Positions 56,646-64,000 of a stretch of 64,000 bases of DNA are shown in pieces. Numbering within the stretch: position 1 is the stretch's first letter; each line of letters begins with the position of its first letter. The DNA lies in the NCBI GenBank assembly GCA_047833645.1, contig CP181259.1, positions 744,001 through 808,000 of the forward strand, written 5' to 3'. The notes below the pieces were generated by a model that was not told the DNA's origin, did not search any database, and saw only the letters and a list, made by a program, of their open reading frames with translations. Both the position numbers and the translations under genes were made by a program. Source of the stretch: Pseudolactococcus sp041800635. GTDB taxonomy: Bacteria; Bacillota; Bacilli; Lactobacillales; Streptococcaceae.

Positions 56646-56809
56646 ATTGCGTTCCCAATTAATTTTGATAATAGTACTTCCTTCTAGAATTGATGTCGCT
56701 TGACTTGATGTTTCAATTCAACTCTTTCATGATTAAATGATTCTAAACGTGATCATCTTGCAAAGCTCAAAGCGCTGAAAAAACGAACACCATCTTTCGA
56801 CAGTACCCG

Positions 56810-57388
56810 CTAAATCTCGCTTATTAAACTTGCTAATTGATTTTCCAGTACCTCTATTGTACCACAATTCTCGATGATTCGGGTGGCTAAGCTACGCTTC
56901 TCGTCTATGGGCATCTGCGCTTGAATCCGTAACAGGGCTTCTGATTCAGACAAGCTGTTGCGTTTCATGAGGCGTTCGAGCTGGATATTCTGGGGCGCAT
57001 AGACTAACCACGTTTCATCAAATCCTGTATACGCTCGTTCAAATAAAAGGGGAATGTCCATGAAGATGAGGTCTGACTGACTGCTGTCACACCGTCTGAA
57101 GAGTTCTGTCCGAATGATGCGATCTTGGACAACTGATAGTTTGGCTCGCGCTGCTGCATCTGAAAAAATCAAAGCACCAAACCGCGCCCGATCCAAGTCG
57201 CCATTTTTCAGAAAATAAGTCTGCCCAAATGTGTCTCGAATGGCGATATATAAGGCACCGCCTACTTCTTGTAACTCTCTTACAACAGCATCCGCATCAA
57301 TCACTTCATAACCATGTGCCCGCAGATAGGTGGTGACGACAGATTTTCCAGTCGCAATGCCACCTGTTATCCCGATTACTTTTTTCAT
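56810..57388 (-). CDS. coaE: Dephospho-CoA kinase
   Basis: Last step of coenzyme A synthesis, 192 residues from the ATG at 57388. The P-loop is GITGGIATGKSVVTTYL. VIDADAVVRELQEVGG and FMDIPLLFERAYTGFDETWLVYAP are family blocks. No ribosome site precedes the ATG; a TATAAT lies only 6 bp before it, so it may be leaderless, or the longer form from 57433 is used. In streptococci mutM usually precedes coaE; here a divergent DUF1827 gene lies there. Confidence 0.92.
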   Translation of the reverse strand: MKKVIGITGGIATGKSVVTTYLRAHGYEVIDADAVVRELQEVGGALYIAIRDTFGQTYFLKNGDLDRARFGALIFSDAAARAKLSVVQDRIIRTELFRRCDSSQSDLIFMDIPLLFERAYTGFDETWLVYAPQNIQLERLMKRNSLSESEALLRIQAQMPIDEKRSLATRIIENCGTIEVLENQLASLISEI

Positions 57389-57479
57389 ATGACCATTATA
57401 ACATTTTTCTATTTCTATGTTTTTAATTTTCAATCTAAAAGTGCTATAATGGAGTTAAAGAACAATATGGAGGAAAGCT

Positions 57480-57785
57480 ATGAAAATCATCAATGTCACT
57501 AACAACTACCCTGATCTTGTCCGAGAGCAACTTAGAAACACCGATGCTTTAACGGTTGAAGTTTATTCAGCTGGCAATACGACTGTTATTTTTACGAGAG
57601 CGGCTAGTCATTACGAAATCATTATCACAAATAAACATCGTGCCATTCGACCTGATGAACGTGACGGTATTCAAAAGTTTTTCCTCAAAAAACGGTTGGA
57701 TCAATCGATCATTGATCATAACCAGATTTCAATCATTGACGAACCAAGACTGATGGAGATTTCTTATCCAATCATCACCAAATAA
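57480..57785 (+). CDS. DUF1827 family protein
   Basis: A 101-residue cytoplasmic protein: MKIINVTNNYPDLVREQL, then VEVYSAGNTTVIFTRAASHYEIIITNKHRAIRPDE and a C-terminal LMEISYPIITK. The wording matches small DUF1827 proteins of lactic acid bacteria, whose function is unknown. GGAGGAAAG precedes the ATG. It is divergent from coaE and ends in a terminator shared with gadB. Confidence 0.7.
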   Translation: MKIINVTNNYPDLVREQLRNTDALTVEVYSAGNTTVIFTRAASHYEIIITNKHRAIRPDERDGIQKFFLKKRLDQSIIDHNQISIIDEPRLMEISYPIITK

Positions 57786-57816
57786 AAAACTGCATTGACT
57801 AGCAGTTTTTTATTTG
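57779..57816. terminator. Bidirectional terminator between the DUF1827 gene and gadB
   Basis: CAAATAAAAAACTGC/GCAGTTTTTTATTTG, a perfect 15-bp stem with an 8-nt loop. A-runs and T-runs in the arms serve both directions. Confidence 0.9.
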
Positions 57817-57842
57817 GGCCAAATTCAACTTCAGGTATTCTT

Positions 57843-59246
57843 TTAGTGGGTAAAGCCTTGGACGCGTTTATCGTCATCTTTTTCTCGTAAAAATCGTGAG
57901 CTATCCAATTTGGCAATGGCCCATTTGAAGTCTTCCGCAAATTCTTCCGCCACATTCATACTCAAATCAGCACGAACGACATAGCGTTGAATCACCGTCT
58001 CTGATAAATTAGCCGGGAGCGGATAAGCTGGGACTTGCCAGCCTTTCATTTGCAAGATGTCGGCTAACTCATACAGCGTCCATTCTTGCTGGGTCTCGTC
58101 CTTTAACTTATAGCAGACGATTGGCAACTGCTCACCTGCATTGTAGAGGGTGAAACGCCCCGTTGCTTCGACTGTCTGAGCTAGAAAGCGCGCGACGTCG
58201 TGGGTCCGCTGATGAATGGCTTTGTAGCCATTGAAACCAAAGCGCATAAAATTATAGAATTGTCCGATAATGGGACTGGCACTCCGCGAAAAATTAATGG
58301 CCATGGTCGGCATATCGCCTCCCAAGTAAGACACACTGAAAATCAATTCCTCTGGCAAATAAGCTTTATCGCGCCAAAGGACCCACCCGATGCCGGGATA
58401 AACAAGGCCATACTTGTGTCCAGACGTATTTGTCGACACGACATTGTCGAGCTGAAAATCCCACTTGAGCTCGGGTGACATGAAGGGCGTATACATGCCA
58501 CCAGACGCGGCATCGACGTGGATCGGGATGCTCAGCTTGGCGGTCTTGTTGTAGGCGGTCAGCGCCGCATCTAGCCCTGCAATGTCGTCGTAGCAGCCGG
58601 TGTAAGTGATGCCAAGGATGCCAACGACGCCAATCGTGTAGTCGTCAAAATAACTGGTAACGTCAGAAATGTCGAGGCTCATATTTTCAGCCGTCATCGG
58701 CACTTCCCGTAGCTCGACATCGAAATACACGGCAAACTTCTCCCAGCAAACCTGATAGCCGGATGAGATGACCAGATTTGGCCGCCGACCTAAAATGTCA
58801 AGACCAGCCGCTTTAGCCCGTGCCCGCCAACGAAACTTCATGGCCATACCGCCCAACATACAGGCTTCAGAACTGCCTACGGTCGAGGTCCCCATATAGG
58901 TTTCTTGTTCTGGCACGTGCCAAAGATCCGCAATCATATTCACACAGCGGTTTTCAAGCTCTGCCGTTCGGGGATATTCACTCTTGTCAATGGCGTTTTT
59001 CTCCAGCGTTTCACCCATGAGCAAACTGGCCTCAGGCTCCATATAAGTCTGACAAAAAGTCGCTAAATTTTGCCGTGCCGCCCCTTCATCTAAAAGCTCA
59101 TCCTTAATCAGTTGGTAAGCAATACGTGGCTCAATCGGATCCGCCCCTAATTTGTACTTGGGAATATCCCGGTCCGACGCACTTGACCCAAAAATAGGCT
59201 GCAGATAAGTCGACTTCTTGGCTTGGTCATTTTTTCCGTATAGCAT
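57843..59246 (-). CDS. gadB: Glutamate decarboxylase
   Basis: PLP enzyme that turns glutamate into GABA and consumes a proton, giving acid resistance; 467 residues. Motifs are MEPEASLLMGETLEKNAIDKSEYPRTAELE, GTSTVGSSEACMLGGMAMKFRW, HVDAASGGMYTPF, and the PLP Lys in NTSGHKYGLVYPGIGWVLWRD. The C-terminal tail that closes the active site at neutral pH is present (KRVQGFTH). In L. lactis gadB follows gadR and gadC; here no glutamate/GABA antiporter or GadR gene lies next to it. Single gene. Confidence 0.96.
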   Translation of the reverse strand: MLYGKNDQAKKSTYLQPIFGSSASDRDIPKYKLGADPIEPRIAYQLIKDELLDEGAARQNLATFCQTYMEPEASLLMGETLEKNAIDKSEYPRTAELENRCVNMIADLWHVPEQETYMGTSTVGSSEACMLGGMAMKFRWRARAKAAGLDILGRRPNLVISSGYQVCWEKFAVYFDVELREVPMTAENMSLDISDVTSYFDDYTIGVVGILGITYTGCYDDIAGLDAALTAYNKTAKLSIPIHVDAASGGMYTPFMSPELKWDFQLDNVVSTNTSGHKYGLVYPGIGWVLWRDKAYLPEELIFSVSYLGGDMPTMAINFSRSASPIIGQFYNFMRFGFNGYKAIHQRTHDVARFLAQTVEATGRFTLYNAGEQLPIVCYKLKDETQQEWTLYELADILQMKGWQVPAYPLPANLSETVIQRYVVRADLSMNVAEEFAEDFKWAIAKLDSSRFLREKDDDKRVQGFTH

Positions 59247-59419
59247 ATTGTCCCTCCATTTTCATCACATCTTACTCTTATTTTAACACAAAACGTGCCC
59301 TCAGATTGCTCAGAACTCGCCTGACTTCCCGATTCATCCATTAGAAAGCGTCAGATGGTTACGGCCTTCGGCCCATGGGTAAGCACCTTTGACAGCAACT
59401 GATACAAAAAGTACAAAAA

Positions 59420-59439
59420 AAACCGTCAGCAGACGGTTT
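59420..59439 (-). terminator. Terminator after pflB
   Basis: AAACCGTC-TGCT-GACGGTTT (minus strand) followed by TTTTT. Confidence 0.9.
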
Positions 59440-59463
59440 CTCAGTATTTGAAGTAAGTGACGC

Positions 59464-61764
59464 TTAAACGTCCATTGACAAAACTTCGTGGAAGACACGG
59501 TGTGTTAATTCATGTTTTTGTTCTTTTGTCAGGTATTTAGTGTTAACGCAGTAGCCAGAGATACGAACGATAACATCTTCACCGTTAAGGATTTTATCTT
59601 TAACGTCAGCCAGATCCATAACATTCAAGTTAACATGTTGACCACCATCTTCAAAGTAGCCGTCAAGGACATCGACCAAGTTAGCCACTTGTTCATCACG
59701 TGTTTTACCAAGTGCTTTTGGTGAAACCTGTGTTGTCAAAGAGATACCATCATTGGCATGTTTGAACTCAAGTTTTTCAAGTGTACGAAGGTTTTGCAAC
59801 CAACCACCCTTAGCTTTGTTAGAAGGGTTAGCACCTGGAGAGAAGAATTCAACTTCGCTTGTGTTTGATGTGCCATCTTCGTTCAAGAAAACACCACGGT
59901 GAACTGGTGAGTTACCAGTTTGTTTAGAATAAGCCACGTTAGATGTGATGGTCAACAATGACACAGTAGCTTCTGCATCTTTGTACAATTGATGGCTAGC
60001 CAAACGATTATGGTATTCTGCCATCAACCATTTTGCAATGTCATCAGCACGGTCATCATCTTCACCATAACGTGGGAAATCACCGATTGTTTCGTAATCG
60101 TAGATATAACCATTTTCGTCGCGGATTGGTTTAACAGTTGCGTACTTGATAGCTGACAAAGTATCAACAGTGTTTGCGAAACCACAAATACCAAATCCCA
60201 TGTTAGCACGTTGGTGACTTGGCAAGAATGCCATTTGAACTGCTTCATAGTTATATTTGTCAGTCATGTAGTGAATGATATTCAAAGCATCCACATACGT
60301 GTCAGTCAACCAGTCAAGAGATTTTTCAAAGTTAGCTTTGACTTCGTCAAAGTTTAAAACATCAGATTTAATTGGATCGATATCGAAAACTTTGTAATCA
60401 CGATGCACATCATCATAACCACCATTAATACCAGTTAAGAGGGCTTTCAAGACATTAACGCGTGCGCCAAAGTACTGAATGTTGTGACGACCTTCTTCGT
60501 TTTCTGGGTCAAGTGGTGATACACAACAAGAGATACATGACATTTCGCCATAACCATCTTCAGCCATTGTTTTCACGCCTTCATACTGGATAGAAGAGTG
60601 TTTGTGACTCATACTCATACAGTAGCGTTTGAAGGCATAAGGCAATTCACTCGCCCAAAGGACAGTCAAGTTTGGTTCTGGTGAGTTGCCAACGTTATCC
60701 AAGGTGTTCAAGAATCGGTAATCCATTTTTGTCACACGGTGTTTACCGTCGTTACCCACACCAGCCATTGATGTTGTGATGAAAGTTGGATCACCTGAAT
60801 AAAGCGCATCGTATTCTTTTGTCCGTGCAAACTTAACAGTACGCAATTTCAAAACGAAATCATCAACAAATTCTTGGATTTCTGACTCTGTGAATGTCCC
60901 ACGCGCCAAGTCACGTTCAGCAAAGATATCCAAAACGATTGGCACACGACCAAGAGAAGTTGCCGCACCATTGATCACACGACAAGCTGCCATGAAGGCA
61001 ATGTTAGTCCATTGAATGGCTTCCTTAACGTTTTTGGCAGGTTTGCGTACATCTACGCCATACAAGTCACCAAGTTTTGCAACTTCACCAAGTGCTTGAT
61101 ATTGCATGTTGATTTCTTCACGAAGACGAATTGTTTCTTCATTGATTTCTTTAATAGCATTCCAGTCAGCAAATTTTTCTTTCATCAAGAAATCTGCACC
61201 GTAAAGGGCCAAACGTGCATAAACCCCAATAATACGACCACGTGAGTAAGCATCTGGCAAACCAGTTACAGTGTGGGCGTGGCGTGCTTTACGGATATTA
61301 GACGTATAAGCACGGAAAATCCCATCATTAACTGTTGTCACATGTTTGGTGTAGATTTCATGCATGAGTGGATCTGGTGTGTAGCCATGCTCTTTCAAGG
61401 CTGTTTCAGCCATCCGAGCGCCCCCTTTAGGCATGAATGACAGACGGAAAAGCTCAGAGTTTTGAAGTCCGTAGATCAGCTCATTTTCTTTGTCAATGTA
61501 ACCAGCTGGGATATCAGCGATTGACGCTGCGCGATCAGTATCCATAGGGAACTGAGACGCTTCATAACGGTCTTTCGTTGACTCGATGATGTTTTTGATT
61601 CTCAAAGAACGTTCTGTCGGTCCTGCAAGGAAAGATTCATCTCCATCGTAATTTTTGTGGTTGTCTTTTACGAAACGAGAGATGCTGACTTTTTCTTTCC
61701 AGTCTGTTCCCTTAAATCCTGCCCATGCTTCTTCAAAAACGTTTTCAGTCACTTCAGTTTTCAT
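59464..61764 (-). CDS. pflB: Formate C-acetyltransferase (pyruvate formate-lyase)
   Basis: Glycyl-radical enzyme that splits pyruvate to formate and acetyl-CoA under anaerobic conditions, 766 residues. The adjacent active-site cysteines are in GEMSCISCCVSPLDPE. The radical Gly is in VIVRISGYCVNTKYLTKEQ near the C-terminus. Conserved blocks include GYGEMSC and GNSPVHRGVF. TAGGAGA precedes the ATG. Codon bias is strong, as for a highly expressed gene. The activase (pflA) is not in the window. Its promoter has a near-consensus cre and a 5' hairpin. Confidence 0.97.
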   Translation of the reverse strand: MKTEVTENVFEEAWAGFKGTDWKEKVSISRFVKDNHKNYDGDESFLAGPTERSLRIKNIIESTKDRYEASQFPMDTDRAASIADIPAGYIDKENELIYGLQNSELFRLSFMPKGGARMAETALKEHGYTPDPLMHEIYTKHVTTVNDGIFRAYTSNIRKARHAHTVTGLPDAYSRGRIIGVYARLALYGADFLMKEKFADWNAIKEINEETIRLREEINMQYQALGEVAKLGDLYGVDVRKPAKNVKEAIQWTNIAFMAACRVINGAATSLGRVPIVLDIFAERDLARGTFTESEIQEFVDDFVLKLRTVKFARTKEYDALYSGDPTFITTSMAGVGNDGKHRVTKMDYRFLNTLDNVGNSPEPNLTVLWASELPYAFKRYCMSMSHKHSSIQYEGVKTMAEDGYGEMSCISCCVSPLDPENEEGRHNIQYFGARVNVLKALLTGINGGYDDVHRDYKVFDIDPIKSDVLNFDEVKANFEKSLDWLTDTYVDALNIIHYMTDKYNYEAVQMAFLPSHQRANMGFGICGFANTVDTLSAIKYATVKPIRDENGYIYDYETIGDFPRYGEDDDRADDIAKWLMAEYHNRLASHQLYKDAEATVSLLTITSNVAYSKQTGNSPVHRGVFLNEDGTSNTSEVEFFSPGANPSNKAKGGWLQNLRTLEKLEFKHANDGISLTTQVSPKALGKTRDEQVANLVDVLDGYFEDGGQHVNLNVMDLADVKDKILNGEDVIVRISGYCVNTKYLTKEQKHELTHRVFHEVLSMDV

Positions 61765-61793
61765 GTTTTATTATCTCCTATTTTTGACGAGAA

Positions 61794-61816
61794 AGGTGAC
61801 ATTCCCTAAGTCACCT
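61794..61816 (-). other. Hairpin in the pflB leader
   Basis: AGGTGAC pairs with GTCACCT around a 9-nt loop, about 30 nt upstream of the pflB start. No T-run follows, so it is more likely an mRNA-stabilising structure than a terminator. Confidence 0.5.
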
Positions 61817-61834
61817 GTTTTATACTACATAACC

Positions 61835-61863
61835 ATTCTATCATACAGAAAACGGTTACACAA
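61835..61863 (-). promoter_or_regulatory. pflB: pflB promoter with cre-like site
   Basis: The -35 TTGTGT (61858-61863), 17-bp spacer and -10 TAGAAT (61835-61840), reading left. TGTAACCGTTTTCT (61847-61860, minus strand) matches 13 of 14 cre positions and overlaps the -35 and spacer. Confidence 0.5.
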
Positions 61864-61964
61864 GTAAAAAACGAGGGTTTTATGACTTTCTCTTATGTAA
61901 CAGGTTAAGGAATCATTAAATCTGTACCATTTTCAAGTTGCAAGTGTGTTAGTTCACAAAGTTA

Positions 61965-62879
61965 TTAAAACATTCGTTTCCGTAACATAATGCGAAAAAC
62001 CAACCAAGAAATTAAAGTCGCAGCCACCATAATCAGCCAAAAAGCGTACGATACATTCTGAAAAGGCAATTTAACATTCATCCCATACAAACCTGCAATA
62101 ATCGCCGGAATCGTCATAATAAATGTCGCACTTGTCATAATTTTCATAATGATATTCAAATTATTGGAAACAATATTGGAAAATAGGTCACTCAAGTTTT
62201 CAAGTAACTTCAACTGAATCTCTGTCGTCGTCAAAGCCTGTGCTGCTTCAACATAGATATCAAAAATCCGATCCGAAAAACCATTCTCACCCTGATCTCG
62301 TAAATAAGCCATCAATTTTTGATAGACTTCGATATTATCCTCAAGCGCTGCCTCAAAATAGATCAGACTTTTCTGCGACCGAATTATCTCCATGATTTGC
62401 GCATTTTCCTGAGACAATGCTAGCTCTTTCTCAATCACCTTCATCCGCTTCTTGAACTGAGCCAAGTAATTATTAAAAGATCGTCCGAGTGTACTCATGA
62501 TCTGAAAAATCAGCTCATGTTGGTAGCGTGACGGATCATAATGACGCTCGAAAATCGGCGATAAATCATAATCATGGTTTAAGGATAAAATGACGTCTTT
62601 TTTCTTTGGATTTATGATCAAAGAAAAAGGATAGACCTCTGTAGCTTCATCCTCTACACAAGGATACTGAAGCAAGAGCAAGAGATTTCCTTCGTCATCC
62701 ATCTCAAAACGAGCATTTTCATCATCATCCAAAATCCCTGCTATATAGTCAAAAGGAAAGTTATGAGCAGTCGCAAGACGACCAATTTCTTCTTCCGTAG
62801 GCTTGGTCAAAAGTGTAAAATCAAGGCCGTCAGCTGACTGAACGAGGGTATTTTTATCTAACTTATAATTTGTAATCAT
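61965..62879 (-). CDS. corA: CorA-family magnesium/divalent metal transporter
   Basis: Pentameric Mg2+ (or Co2+/Ni2+) channel, 304 residues. A large N-terminal cytoplasmic domain and a long helix (NYLAQFKKRMKVIEKELALSQENAQIMEIIRSQKSLIYFEAAL) precede two C-terminal membrane helices. The loop signature is YGMNVKLPF. The positively charged end (FRIMLRKRMF) is typical. With mgtE at 15 kb, this is the second Mg2+ transporter in the window. Single gene or read with the VanZ/RDD gene 23 bp upstream. Confidence 0.88.
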   Translation of the reverse strand: MITNYKLDKNTLVQSADGLDFTLLTKPTEEEIGRLATAHNFPFDYIAGILDDDENARFEMDDEGNLLLLLQYPCVEDEATEVYPFSLIINPKKKDVILSLNHDYDLSPIFERHYDPSRYQHELIFQIMSTLGRSFNNYLAQFKKRMKVIEKELALSQENAQIMEIIRSQKSLIYFEAALEDNIEVYQKLMAYLRDQGENGFSDRIFDIYVEAAQALTTTEIQLKLLENLSDLFSNIVSNNLNIIMKIMTSATFIMTIPAIIAGLYGMNVKLPFQNVSYAFWLIMVAATLISWLVFRIMLRKRMF

Positions 62880-62902
62880 AGGTCAATTATAGCACGTTTA
62901 AG

Positions 62903-64000
62903 CTACTTCTCCGCCTTATTTTGATAGGTCGACACCAAACGTGTGCCTGAGAGAATTTCATGGAAAAATTGTTTGGTAAATAGGCTGACAAATAAACTAA
63001 TCACAAAGACGAGGATCAGAAAAAGGCCAAACAAGGAGAGAAAATAATAGGTTCCTAATTCAGATGCTATAACTGTTCCAGTCTGGTTCAGTACATACAG
63101 CTCAGCCGCAAACAAACCGATGACCAGGACATACCCAAATAGATTTCTCAGCACTACCTGTAAGACACCCGCTTTACCACCCGACTTGTCAGTCAGTTTC
63201 AAATGGACAAGTCTTTGACCAAGAGTTGGCCACCCGACAAGTTCTGGTACAACAACCCAAAAAAGATAGAGTAGGATGCTAATAAGCTGATGAGGTTGAC
63301 CCACGATCAGGTTATAGGTGACATCACAGACGATAATTACAGTAAGATCAAGCAAAATCGCCACACTTTTACGGTTGATAGAGACTCTATGACTTCTCTC
63401 CTCTAGGGTTTCAACGATGTCTTCTTTTTTAGGCAATATTTTCCCAAGTGGGCCTGATATTAACCACCCCAACATGGCACCACAGGTGTTCAAGAGTAGG
63501 TCATCGACATCAAATAGACGATAAGGGCGAGGATAGAGGCCAAATAAGGCTGAGCGTTGAATGAGCTCAAAAGAGAGTGTCAAACAAAAAGCTAAAACCA
63601 GGCTCGTCACAAAGCGTTTTTTATACTGGTAACGCAAGAACATGCCAAAGGGCAAAGTCAGGAGCAAATTAAAAAATGGCTGAATAAACTGCGGGCTTTT
63701 AGCTGCATGCAACCACGTCCTAGGCTGTGTTAGCACAAAACCTGAGTAGGTGATAAAGTCATGAACAAAGTCAAACAGATGTAAATTTTCGACAGGTCCG
63801 GTCATAGCTCTAACCTGATCAACCGTCGGTAAGGGCAAAATGGTCAGGGCATAGGCGCAGAGGAGGTAAAAGATGAAGGCATAGTTGACGCCAACCATCC
63901 AACCTGAGATGGCACCATAACGATGATACTGCCGGATCAAAAACGGCAACAAAAGTAAAATTGCAAGAAAGGGAAACATCACGACAATCAGGCGGATTGA
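62903..64000 (-). CDS. VanZ-like / RDD-family membrane protein, 5' end beyond right edge
   Basis: At least 365 residues, open to the window edge. The N-terminal half is VanZ-like (YTYAFIFYLLCAYALTILPLPT-type wording, QFFNLLLTLPFGMFLRY, RPYRLFDVDDLLLNTCGAMLGWLI). The C-terminal half is an RDD domain (INRKSVAILLDLTVIIV..., ELVGWPTLGQRLVHLKLTD). A GTG at 63982 and ATG at 63979 exist, but the frame runs on to the edge as hydrophobic codons (IRLIVV), so the true start is probably outside. VanZ proteins are linked to resistance against glycopeptide and lipoglycopeptide drugs; function here is unknown. Confidence 0.8.
   Translation of the reverse strand, partial: SIRLIVVMFPFLAILLLLPFLIRQYHRYGAISGWMVGVNYAFIFYLLCAYALTILPLPTVDQVRAMTGPVENLHLFDFVHDFITYSGFVLTQPRTWLHAAKSPQFIQPFFNLLLTLPFGMFLRYQYKKRFVTSLVLAFCLTLSFELIQRSALFGLYPRPYRLFDVDDLLLNTCGAMLGWLISGPLGKILPKKEDIVETLEERSHRVSINRKSVAILLDLTVIIVCDVTYNLIVGQPHQLISILLYLFWVVVPELVGWPTLGQRLVHLKLTDKSGGKAGVLQVVLRNLFGYVLVIGLFAAELYVLNQTGTVIASELGTYYFLSLFGLFLILVFVISLFVSLFTKQFFHEILSGTRLVSTYQNKAEK

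Overview
The window reads as chromosomal DNA of a Streptococcaceae member, most likely a Lactococcus and probably the higher-GC Pseudolactococcus (L. piscium/raffinolactis) branch. This rests on the gene set (leuABCD with a DUF1294 gene inside, walRK-walJ, tmk-holB-ricT-yabA-rsmI, relQ-nadK-rluD, coaE-pmrA-rpmG, ftsW-pyc, gadB, gapN, pflB) and on strong AGGAGG-type ribosome sites. The species is inferred. I saw no rRNA, tRNA or CRISPR array.

Layout. 1-3.7 kb: a DEAD-box helicase (cshB) cut by the left edge, then a deletion scar joining a 5' glycosyltransferase remnant to a 3' nifJ remnant, then two XRE regulators flanking a repeat-rich intergenic region. 3.7-8.9 kb: leucine operon leuA-leuB-DUF1294-leuC-leuD behind a promoter and an attenuator-like leader. 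8.9-14.9 kb: a TPM-domain secreted protein, a dead IS1182-type element, a polar amino-acid ABC transporter and an FKBP-type isomerase. 14.9-21.7 kb: mgtE, the relQ-nadK-rluD stress/NAD/pseudouridine operon with a divergent CYTH gene, ylbF-ylbG, and clpP with a CtsR box. 22-28.5 kb: a visibly AT-richer sugar island made of mannose-family PTS IIA-IIB-IIC-IID, a GntR/UTRA regulator, an IS5-type insertion and an unusual fused mannose-6-phosphate-isomerase-like protein. 28.5-33.3 kb: gapN with a CodY-like box, a par/Fst-like type I toxin-antitoxin locus, ispH, cysK and sodA. 33.4-44.8 kb: a two-binding-protein (probably cysteine/cystine) ABC importer, the tmk-rsmI replication/translation cluster, a CBS-domain protein and a second polar amino-acid ABC importer. 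45-49 kb: walR-walK-walJ, a DUF4044 mini-protein and a frameshifted Fe-S/acetyltransferase gene. 49-64 kb: fba, pyc, ftsW with a structured leader, rpmG, a PmrA-like efflux pump, coaE, a DUF1827 gene, gadB, pflB, a CorA transporter and a VanZ/RDD membrane protein cut by the right edge.

How it works together. Much of the window concerns amino-acid supply (leucine synthesis, three ABC importers, cysK) and fermentative carbon flow (PTS, fba, gapN, pyc, pflB, gadB). Visible regulatory sites fit this: CodY-like boxes at gapN and amino-acid transporter promoters, a perfect cre overlapping the PTS -35, a near-cre at pflB, and a repeated TGTCATAAC element at the PTS, gntR and isomerase genes that is probably the GntR operator. 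The most striking find is the compact toxin-antitoxin locus at 30.18-30.44 kb. There a second promoter transcribes a ~65-nt RNA carrying a 22-nt copy antisense to the toxin start, and it shares the toxin terminator.
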